This document shows, in pieces, positions 13,662 through 19,955 of a DNA stretch of 21,235 bases; within the stretch, counting starts at the first letter, position 1, and each line of letters starts with the position of its first letter. The notes beneath the pieces are model-generated. The model ran no database searches, was not told the DNA's origin, and was given only the letters and a program-made list of their open reading frames with translations. The position numbers were made by a program, and so were the translations under genes. This stretch comes from Bacilli bacterium (lineage in GTDB: Bacteria > Bacillota_I > Bacilli_A > RF39 > UBA660). The stretch spans positions 1 to 21,235 of the forward strand of contig JAQUFI010000013.1 of NCBI GenBank assembly GCA_028684735.1. The letters run 5' to 3'.

Positions 13662-14373
13662 ACCTTTTTCTTAAGGTTTCTCTTTCAGAATGATAATTCT
13701 CTCCATCATAAAATAAGTGTTTATAATCACGAAACATTTTATGATAACGATATCCCTTAACTATTTTATTCCTTTTAAAATTAAAGTGATAAAGATATCG
13801 TTCTAATAAAAATCGATTAAACAGATATTGATGAATCTTTAACTCCTTAATAACATTAACTAACAAAAAAAATAAGATACCTAAGTATAATAAGTTAAGT
13901 CGGTAAAAAGAACTAATAATAATGACTATAAAAGATAAACTGATTGTCAATAAATGACTTAGTTTATATGGTAATAATTGATTACATAATAAGTTACAAA
14001 ACTTTGACCCATCTAAAGGATAAATGGGTAATAAATTAAATAATAAGATGGCATAGTGATAGTGATTAACCATCTCATTATTTAGAATAGTTGCATATAT
14101 AATTTGAAAGATAGGACCAAGAATTAAAATAATGAATTCTTCCTTCATTGGTCGATTAATCGCTTCATTAAAGATCGTTAACCCACCAAAAGGTAATATC
14201 ATAATTTTCTCAATCTTCCAATGATAAAATAAGGCCCCTAAGAGATGTCCAAACTCATGAATAACAATAAGAGAGGTTAGAACGATAAAGTCTTTAAATA
14301 ACCCCGTTAAAACAGCTAATAAAGCTACCAAATAAAAAAAGATATGAATCTTAATTTTAGAGATAATCTTCAT
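13639..14373 (-). CDS. spoIVFB: Stage IV sporulation intramembrane metalloprotease SpoIVFB
   Basis: The 244-residue, multi-pass membrane protein has the site-2 protease signatures: IHEFGH at residues 38-43 (HExxH zinc ligands and catalytic Glu40) and NLLPIYPLDGSK at 113-124 (third ligand Asp121). ILPFGGLTIFNEAINRPMKEEF matches the SpoIVFB block between the two motifs. In B. subtilis SpoIVFB cuts pro-sigma-K in the mother cell and is held inactive by SpoIVFA and BofA. After the core helices comes a tail of about 60 charged residues, where B. subtilis has a CBS domain; no CBS domain is obvious here. I use ATG 14373; ATG 14391 is also in frame, and neither has a strong ribosome binding site. The start overlaps spoIVFA by about 17 bases, consistent with coupled translation. 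Confidence 0.9.
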   Translation of the reverse strand: MKIISKIKIHIFFYLVALLAVLTGLFKDFIVLTSLIVIHEFGHLLGALFYHWKIEKIMILPFGGLTIFNEAINRPMKEEFIILILGPIFQIIYATILNNEMVNHYHYAILLFNLLPIYPLDGSKFCNLLCNQLLPYKLSHLLTISLSFIVIIISSFYRLNLLYLGILFFLLVNVIKELKIHQYLFNRFLLERYLYHFNFKRNKIVKGYRYHKMFRDYKHLFYDGENYHSERETLRKRFDNKVKL

Positions 14374-14962
14374 AATTAAGAACAACCCCATCTTTTTTAT
14401 AGACTAAGTATAAAGAGTTATCAATAGTTGTTCCTAATAGTTCGCCTTGTTCGACATAATCATATAGTTTAACACTTACATTATTGACATTCGCATACCA
14501 TAGATCAACCCCATTAACTTGCTGGATGACAATCGTTGGTCCATAACCTTCCTTTTCTCCTATAAAGACAACTAAACCACTTAATTGATTAGGAACTAAA
14601 TAGTTTTTAGATACCGTTAATTTAACCCCATCTTTATAAACACTAGTTTCCGTATAACTTAACTTTTCACTAAAGACTGGCTTAGAATTCTCAAAGAAAT
14701 CTTTAAAAGGAAGAGAACTTCCAAAATATGTTTGATATAGATGATTGACGGTCGCAAAAGAAAAATGAGTATCGTAAACTTCTTTATAAAAAAGGGTTTT
14801 AAAATTAGTATTACTCTTTAAAGCAATCAACATCATCAAAGTTATTACAATTACTACTAATACTTTATTTAAAGATTTAATAAAATAATTAGGCATTTTA
14901 ATGCTTGTACTCTTTTTTATAGATTTATTTTTTATTTGATTACGAATCATATCAATATCCAT
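14357..14962 (-). CDS. spoIVFA: Stage IV sporulation protein SpoIVFA-like (degenerate LytM/M23 domain)
   Basis: The 201-residue protein has a basic N-terminal cytosolic part, one membrane segment (about 33-49) and an extracytoplasmic domain of M23/LytM type. FSFATVNHLYQTYFGSSLPF and LWYANVNNVSVKLYDYVEQG line up well with B. subtilis SpoIVFA (FQFASASHWFETKFG and SIYGELKDVDVALYDFVDKG, from memory). The zinc ligands of active M23 peptidases are absent, so it is a binding domain, not an enzyme. Its expected job is to anchor and regulate SpoIVFB in the outer forespore membrane. It sits directly upstream of spoIVFB, as in B. subtilis. The start has a GGTGATAAT site, and a TATACT element lies about 15 bases further upstream without a clear -35. 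Confidence 0.85.
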   Translation of the reverse strand: MDIDMIRNQIKNKSIKKSTSIKMPNYFIKSLNKVLVVIVITLMMLIALKSNTNFKTLFYKEVYDTHFSFATVNHLYQTYFGSSLPFKDFFENSKPVFSEKLSYTETSVYKDGVKLTVSKNYLVPNQLSGLVVFIGEKEGYGPTIVIQQVNGVDLWYANVNNVSVKLYDYVEQGELLGTTIDNSLYLVYKKDGVVLNYEDYL

Positions 14963-15005
14963 ATTATCACCAATACAGTATATTAATAAATGTCATTTTT
15001 TAGAA

Positions 15006-15503
15006 CTAATCAACTTTATCTATTTTATATTTATAACTAAGATAATTAGTTATTAAATATAATATTATTCCATAAACGATATTTAATAGAAGTGATGAAT
15101 AAATACTCGTCACTAAAGTATTAAAATCATTATTAAGATAACCAACTGATATAAGAAGAAGATAAACCATTGAACGATATAAAACAACAACAATAAAACT
15201 AATAATTGTCACATTAAGCACATTATTTGATAGATACTGATAAATCATTTTAATCATATAAGCTATCATTAAAAAAAGAACGGCATTTAAAAAGATAGTA
15301 TCAGTATACACAATATCATATAGTAAACCTAATCCAAATGACCAGATTAAATAATTATTGGTTTCTTTATGAAAAAAAGGATAAATAATAATTAAACTGA
15401 TTAAGGAACATAGTGGTAGCAGTAAACTATTAGTAGGAATCAAATAACTAATAATACTATCTAACAAAAAAGAGATAATTACGGTTAACGTAACTAATTT
15501 CAT
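15006..15503 (-). CDS. mreD: Rod shape-determining protein MreD
   Basis: The 165-residue product is almost entirely hydrophobic with about five membrane helices and the MreD-like block LIWSFGLGLLYDIVYTDTIFLNAVLF (the central GLLYDI motif is typical). MreD is an integral membrane part of the elongasome and helps control peptidoglycan synthesis along the cell cylinder. Its start overlaps the mreC stop as ATGA, so the two are translationally coupled. In B. subtilis minC and minD follow mreD; here spoIVFA comes next. Confidence 0.88.
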   Translation of the reverse strand: MKLVTLTVIISFLLDSIISYLIPTNSLLLPLCSLISLIIIYPFFHKETNNYLIWSFGLGLLYDIVYTDTIFLNAVLFLMIAYMIKMIYQYLSNNVLNVTIISFIVVVLYRSMVYLLLISVGYLNNDFNTLVTSIYSSLLLNIVYGIILYLITNYLSYKYKIDKVD

Positions 15504-16351
15504 TCCTGATTCGCCTTTCTTTTTAAAATTGTCACAAAGTTAAGATTATTAAAATCAACACTTGATTCAACTTCAACAATTTTAGCTAAATCAAAATTAT
15601 CAGTTCCTACACTTCTTACTTTACCAATAATAATCCCACTAGGAAAAACATCACCCATTCCGGTAGTTGTTACTAAAGCCCCGCTTGGTATATCAATATT
15701 TTCTGATATACCTTCAATAATAAAACATTTCTCATCTTTCTTATAACCAGTTAGTAACCCATAGATATTCTTTTCTTCAATTTTTATTTTTACAGATATT
15801 TTACTATTTAATTCATCACTGGTTAATAATTTAATGGTACTTGAAAAATTAGTTGTTTTAATAACTTTACCAATTAAACCATCACCATTGATAACTGCAA
15901 TATTTTCAGTTACTCCACTATTACGTCCTTTATCAATGGTAATTGTATTATACCAATATCCAATATTACGATTTATTACTAAAGCATTTAAATAAGTATA
16001 ATCTGCTAAAGTATAATCAATGTCCAACAGTTTCTTTAATTCTTTATTTTCACTTTCTAATTCATTTATCTTAGCTAACTGATTATAATAATCATCAACT
16101 TGTTGTTCTATTTTTTTATATTTGTGATATAAATCATCTTTCTCATTAGATTCATTAATTTTATCTTTCACATAGTTAATTGGAACATTGATAACTTTAT
16201 TAAGACTGACAACGATATCTTTGATTCCTTGTTCTAAGGGATTTAATTTTCGATTATCTGTAACAATTTTAGTTACAACACCTAAAAAGATAGCTATACC
16301 TAATAAAATAATTAAAATAATATATTTTTTCTCTAACTTTTTATTTGTCAT
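15500..16351 (-). CDS. mreC: Rod shape-determining protein MreC
   Basis: The 283-residue protein has an N-terminal membrane anchor (about 9-29), a coiled coil (about 70-115, LYHKYKKIEQQVDDYYNQ then LESENKELKKLLDI) and a beta-barrel periplasm-side domain with VINRNIGYWYNTITIDKGRN and INGDGLIGKV, both MreC hallmarks. MreC dimers scaffold the elongation machinery and activate PBP2-type transpeptidases. The start has GGTGATAAG. mreB, which normally precedes mreC, is absent: radC ends 45 bases upstream. Confidence 0.94.
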   Translation of the reverse strand: MTNKKLEKKYIILIILLGIAIFLGVVTKIVTDNRKLNPLEQGIKDIVVSLNKVINVPINYVKDKINESNEKDDLYHKYKKIEQQVDDYYNQLAKINELESENKELKKLLDIDYTLADYTYLNALVINRNIGYWYNTITIDKGRNSGVTENIAVINGDGLIGKVIKTTNFSSTIKLLTSDELNSKISVKIKIEEKNIYGLLTGYKKDEKCFIIEGISENIDIPSGALVTTTGMGDVFPSGIIIGKVRSVGTDNFDLAKIVEVESSVDFNNLNFVTILKRKANQE

Positions 16352-16396
16352 CTTATCACCTATATAAATTATAATATAAAATCACTCAAATTCCTA

Positions 16397-17080
16397 CTAA
16401 ATATCATTATTTTCAAAAAAACTATAATAATTATTCTCTCCAATAATGATGTGATCAATAACTTCAACACCTAATACTTTACCGACATTAACTAAAGAAG
16501 TCGTTAAATTAAGATCATCAGAGCTAGGCAAGACATTCCCACTAGGATGATTGTGAACACAAACAATACTAGAAGCACTAACTAAGTAAGCTTCTTTAAA
16601 TATCTCTCTGTGATGAACTAAACTATGATTTAAAGTACCAATAAATAATAACTTATCTTTAATAACTCTTTTATGATGGTCTAAATAAACACAATAAAAA
16701 TATTCTTGTTTTTTATGACCAAGAATATCATAATAATAATCATAAATAATCTTAGCATTATTCATCTTTAAGTTATTAAGACTGGTTACTTCTTTATTAA
16801 TCCGCTTACCAAGTTCAATCGTTGCCATTAAGTCACAAGCCTTTGATGAACCAATTCCTTTAATCTTAATTAAATCATTATAATTTAATTCTTGAAAATT
16901 ATTGATATGACCATACTTTACTAATAAATTAGAGGCAATACTTTTAGCTGAACTATTTTTATAACCAGTCTTAATAATAATTGAAATCAATTCTTCATTA
17001 CTTAAATTTTGAGGTCCAAAACAGATTAATCGCTCTCGTGGTCGATCAGCTAAGGGCAAATCTTTAATCTTGGTTGGCAT
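16397..17080 (-). CDS. radC: RadC / DNA repair-associated JAB-domain protein
   Basis: The 227-residue product has an N-terminal UPF0758 part (LPLADRPRERLICFGPQNLSNEELISIIIKTG), a helix-hairpin-helix (LIKIKGIGSSKACDLMATIELGKRI, about 68-92) and the C-terminal JAB/MPN metal motif EIFKEAYLVSASSIVCVHNHPSGNV with HxHP-x(7)-D type ligands. Despite the gene name, the role in repair is not established; the JAB fold suggests a metallohydrolase. It overlaps the preceding SPOR-like gene by 17 bases and keeps the Firmicutes location upstream of the mre genes. Confidence 0.94.
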   Translation of the reverse strand: MPTKIKDLPLADRPRERLICFGPQNLSNEELISIIIKTGYKNSSAKSIASNLLVKYGHINNFQELNYNDLIKIKGIGSSKACDLMATIELGKRINKEVTSLNNLKMNNAKIIYDYYYDILGHKKQEYFYCVYLDHHKRVIKDKLLFIGTLNHSLVHHREIFKEAYLVSASSIVCVHNHPSGNVLPSSDDLNLTTSLVNVGKVLGVEVIDHIIIGENNYYSFFENNDI

Positions 17081-17531
17081 TAACTATCAACTCCTCATAC
17101 TTACTCAATGTTTGATTACAAATAGCCTTAATAATAGCTTTATCAGTCGTTGTTTTTAATAATTGATCATATTGATTTAATATTTCAATAAAGGTTTTAT
17201 TATTAATGAAGACTTCTTTGCTATAAGTAACATACCCCATTTCTTCAAAATATCCTTGTAGTTTATTAACATTTTCTAAATCTTTTGTAACTCCAATAAA
17301 AACATAATATAGGTTGTTTTCGATACTTGTAATATAATAATCAAAATCCATCGTATTTTTTAAAATATTTTCTTCATTTGAATAAACTCCTTGTTGAATT
17401 AAATAAACCTTTTCACCACGATTAAAAATAGTTAAAAGTTTTTCTTTTTTATCATATTGATTAATCATAAATTGGGATAATAAAAAACCAACAGCAAAGG
17501 CTCCTAAAATAACGACTAGATATTTTTTCAT
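17064..17531 (-). CDS. Membrane-anchored SPOR-like protein in the spoIIB position
   Basis: The 155-residue protein has an N-terminal membrane helix (about 4-24, then a DKKEK stop) and an outside region with the alternation VYLIQQGVYSNEENILKNT ... YYVFIGVTKDLENVNKLQGYFEEMGY, the two-repeat pattern of SPOR domains, which bind denuded glycan at division septa. In B. subtilis spoIIB, a SPOR-domain gene for septal wall remodelling during engulfment, lies upstream of maf-radC-mreBCD; the same slot is filled here, without maf. A SpoIIB-like role is therefore an inference from fold and location; the sequence is much shorter than SpoIIB. GGTGATAAG precedes ATG 17531, and the frame ends inside radC. 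Confidence 0.7.
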   Translation of the reverse strand: MKKYLVVILGAFAVGFLLSQFMINQYDKKEKLLTIFNRGEKVYLIQQGVYSNEENILKNTMDFDYYITSIENNLYYVFIGVTKDLENVNKLQGYFEEMGYVTYSKEVFINNKTFIEILNQYDQLLKTTTDKAIIKAICNQTLSKYEELIVNANQD

Positions 17532-17578
17532 CTTATCACCATTTTTATTTTACCTTATTAGTTAGTCTTTCTTTGTCG

Positions 17579-17608
17579 AAAAAAATTAAGATAGACTCTT
17601 AATTTTTT
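17579..17608 (-). terminator. Terminator overlapping the 3' end of proS
   Basis: On the minus strand AAAAAATTAAGA (17608-17597) and TCTTAATTTTTT (17591-17580) pair perfectly over 12 bp around GTCTA, followed by more T. The stem includes the last proS codons and its stop at 17586-17588. Confidence 0.85.
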
Positions 17609-19274
17609 CAATCACTTGTTCAATTTTAAGATCTTCACTTTCATTAGTAGATCTTAACTTAAATTCAACCATATTGTCACTCGTTTTATTACCAACAACC
17701 AATCTAACTGGAAGACCAATTAAATCCATATCATTAAATTTTACACCAGCACTAAGTTCGCGATTATCTAATATTGTTTCAATGCCCATACGATTTAATT
17801 CATTATATAAATAGTCAGCAATTTTCGCTTGTTCTTCATTGTGAACATCGATCAAAACAATTCCTACTTTATATGGTGCAATATTATAAGGCCAAATAAT
17901 TCCCTTATCATCACTCTTTTGTTCCACAACTGCTGCCATAACTCTTCCTGATCCAATCCCATATGAACCCATGACAACTGGATGTAATTGATTATTTTGA
18001 TCTAAATAATTCAATCCTAAACTCTCTGAATACTTAGTTCCTAATTTAAATGTATTACCAATTTCAATTCCTTTTTTAAAGTACAATGGTTGACCACATT
18101 TAGGGCATTTATCCCCTTCTTTAATATTGATAATATCACCAATTATATTTGCTTTAAAATCACTTATGTTGACATTCTTATAGTGGTAATCAGTCTTATT
18201 AGCACCAACCACAAAATTAAACATATTATTAATATTATTATCCATAATAATAGGAATTCCAATTTCTAATGGACCTGCAAAACCAACTTTAGCCTGAGTT
18301 ATTCTCTCAACATCATCAGGTTCAGCTAAAGCCACTTCACTTACACCTAATAGTTTACTTAATTTTACTTCATTGACATCACGATTACCTGGTACTAATA
18401 CTGCATAAAAATGATTATTAACCTTATAAATTAAAGTTTTAACAAACTTACTAGCAGAAAGTCCCATATAATTAGTTACATCTTCAATTGTTCCAGCATT
18501 TGGCGTTTCAACTAATTGTTTTTCTAATTTTTCTTCATTTTCTATATTAGTATTAGGAATACTAGCACTAACTTCGATATTTGAAGCATAATCGCATTTA
18601 TGACATAAGACTAAGGTATCTTCACCAATTTCAGTTACAGCTTGAAATTCTTCACTTAAGCTTCCACCCATTGAACCAGTATCGGCTTTAACAATCTTAT
18701 AATCAATTTCCATTCGATCAAATATTTTCTTATAAGCATTGAACATCTTTTGATAAGCAATATCTAAACCTGCTTCATCAATATCAAAAGAATAAGCATC
18801 TTTCATTGTAAATTCTCTAACTCTAATCAAACCAAAACGGGGACGTGGTTCATCTCGATATTTCGTTCCAATTTGATATAAATTAAATGGCATATCCTTA
18901 TATGATTTAATCTTCATTGATGCGGCTACCGCAAACAATTCTTCGTGAGTTGGTCCTAAAACATAATCCCTTTTATAACGATCTTTGAAACCAAACATAC
19001 TATCACCAAAATTAGCTCTGCGGCCACTATTGATGTAGACTTCTTCAGGTATCATACAAGGCATCGTTAGTTCTAAGGCACCAGTGTTGTTCATCTCTTC
19101 ACGAATAATATTTTCAATATTATTCTTAACTTTCAAGCCTAATGGCAAATACATATAAATACCATTACCGGCTTTTTTGACCATCCCACTTCTAACTAAT
19201 AATTTGCCACTTTTGGATTCTTCATCCTTGATGTCTTCTCTAATGGTGTAAAAAAAACTGTCTTTTAATCTCAT
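17586..19274 (-). CDS. proS: Prolyl-tRNA synthetase (bacterial type with editing domain)
   Basis: The 562-residue product is a class II synthetase: LVRSGMVKKAGNGIYMYLPLGLKV leads to motif 1, YKRDYVLGPTHEELF and YQIGTKYRDEPRPRFGLIRVREFTMKDAYSFD contain motif 2, and the VMGSYGIGSGRVMAAVVEQ block is motif 3. Between motifs 2 and 3 is the inserted editing domain (roughly residues 225-400), which clears Ala-tRNA(Pro); the length matches the bacterial form of about 565-570. The C-terminal anticodon-binding domain ends the protein. I start at ATG 19274, the family start, with a GGGAGTGG site; the nine residues upstream are unlike the family. It has its own promoter and terminator, so it is a single-gene unit. 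In many Bacilli proS follows the site-2 protease rseP, which is absent here. Confidence 0.96.
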   Translation of the reverse strand: MRLKDSFFYTIREDIKDEESKSGKLLVRSGMVKKAGNGIYMYLPLGLKVKNNIENIIREEMNNTGALELTMPCMIPEEVYINSGRRANFGDSMFGFKDRYKRDYVLGPTHEELFAVAASMKIKSYKDMPFNLYQIGTKYRDEPRPRFGLIRVREFTMKDAYSFDIDEAGLDIAYQKMFNAYKKIFDRMEIDYKIVKADTGSMGGSLSEEFQAVTEIGEDTLVLCHKCDYASNIEVSASIPNTNIENEEKLEKQLVETPNAGTIEDVTNYMGLSASKFVKTLIYKVNNHFYAVLVPGNRDVNEVKLSKLLGVSEVALAEPDDVERITQAKVGFAGPLEIGIPIIMDNNINNMFNFVVGANKTDYHYKNVNISDFKANIIGDIINIKEGDKCPKCGQPLYFKKGIEIGNTFKLGTKYSESLGLNYLDQNNQLHPVVMGSYGIGSGRVMAAVVEQKSDDKGIIWPYNIAPYKVGIVLIDVHNEEQAKIADYLYNELNRMGIETILDNRELSAGVKFNDMDLIGLPVRLVVGNKTSDNMVEFKLRSTNESEDLKIEQVIEKIKSLS

Positions 19275-19307
19275 TCTACCACTCCCATTCCAGTTTTTCA
19301 TAGAAAC

Positions 19308-19338
19308 ATTATATCATATTTTTCATAAATCAGACCAA
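19308..19338 (-). promoter_or_regulatory. Promoter of proS
   Basis: On the minus strand TATAAT (19308-19313) preceded by TGA (extended -10), with TTGGTC (19333-19338) 19 bases upstream as a weak, slightly far -35. It is divergent from the coat-gene promoter. Confidence 0.55.
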
Positions 19339-19351
19339 TTTCCACGCATTT

Positions 19352-19380
19352 GTATATTTTTCTTTTTTCAAATCATACTA
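19352..19380 (+). promoter_or_regulatory. Sigma-G-like (forespore) promoter of the CotF-like pair
   Basis: GTATA (19352-19356), a 17-base spacer and CATACTA (19374-19380) match the B. subtilis sigma-G pattern (GHATR, 17-18 bases, CATWHTA) at every specified position. No sigma-A -35/-10 pair fits better. A start near 19387 would put ATG 19381 outside the message and leaves ATG 19402 as the first usable start. Confidence 0.6.
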
Positions 19381-19401
19381 ATGACAGAAAGGAATGATTT
19401 G

Positions 19402-19620
19402 ATGAATAGTGTACCTAAAATGATCTCTACTAAAGATTTAATGTATCTTAGCGATATGTTTGAATGGATGTTTACAGCTTCTAAAAAAGCTACTCATTTT
19501 AGTAATGAAGTAACCGACCCTAACTTGAAAGAAGTATTAACGATTATTGCCGATATGCATAAAAAACATTGTAGTAAAATAATTAATATCTTAAATGAAG
19601 GAGGAAATGCGAATGGATAA
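19402..19620 (+). CDS. Small CotF-like spore coat protein, 72 residues
   Basis: The 72-residue product (from MNSVPKMIS) is a short helical bundle: DLMYLSDMFEWMFTASKKATHFSNEV, then DPNLKEVLTIIADMHKKHCSKIINIL. This is the alternation seen in the Coat_F family of spore coat proteins, where helices carry conserved aromatic and His residues. It is acidic/basic mixed, has no signal or membrane segment, and overlaps the next, clearer CotF gene by 8 bases. I choose ATG 19402 because AAAGGA lies 8 bases upstream and because the in-frame ATG at 19381 lies before the predicted transcription start. Family membership is inferred from pattern and from its partner; a ferritin-like fold is an alternative reading of the helices. 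Confidence 0.7.
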   Translation: MNSVPKMISTKDLMYLSDMFEWMFTASKKATHFSNEVTDPNLKEVLTIIADMHKKHCSKIINILNEGGNANG

Positions 19621-19924
19621 CAAAGTTGAAAATCCTAAAACCGAAGTTCCAGCTACTACCGAAATGAATGATCGAGATTATCTAAACGATGTTTTAGAAT
19701 GTGAGAAAAACTTATCTAATAATTTATCGACGGCTATTAATGAAGCCAGTAATCAAGCTTTATTCCAAGATATCTTTGATATGTTCACTGAATCAAAACA
19801 AGCTGCCAGACAATTATTTAATCTAACATTTCAAAAGGGATGGTATTGTTTAGAAAAAGCGGAAGTTACTAAAATTAATCAAAAAGCCAATGAGTTACAA
19901 CAAAAATTAAATGAACTCCAATAA
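19613..19924 (+). CDS. Spore coat protein of the CotF family
   Basis: The 103-residue product has a polar, Pro/Thr-rich start and then the Coat_F domain (about residues 22-100): YLNDVLECEKNLSNNLSTAINEASNQ, LFQDIFDMFTESKQAARQLF, and FQKGWYCLEKAEVTKIN. The order 'DxL..EK...N...A.NEA' then 'Q..LFNLxxxKGWY' is the family core; CotF proteins are small helical coat components of Bacillus and Clostridium spores. ATG 19613 is chosen because AAGGAGG ends 8 bases upstream; other ATGs at 19595 and 19607 are in frame but badly placed. It overlaps the end of the preceding gene, so both are made together, probably in the sporulating cell. A strong terminator follows its stop. Confidence 0.85.
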   Translation: MDNKVENPKTEVPATTEMNDRDYLNDVLECEKNLSNNLSTAINEASNQALFQDIFDMFTESKQAARQLFNLTFQKGWYCLEKAEVTKINQKANELQQKLNELQ

Positions 19925-19951
19925 AAAACATAAATTAATTTATGTTTTTTT
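19923..19951 (+). terminator. Bidirectional terminator between the coat genes and mutL
   Basis: AAAAAACATAAA and TTTATGTTTTTT pair perfectly over 12 bp around TTAA. T runs lie on the 3' side on both strands, so it can end both the plus-strand coat transcript and the convergent mutL transcript. It starts at the coat gene stop codon. Confidence 0.9.
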
Positions 19952-19955
19952 GTAT

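Noticed and set aside
16352..16396. Promoter in front of mreC
   Set aside because: A TATAAT is present on the minus strand, but no acceptable -35 lies at 16-18 bases in this AT-rich gap.
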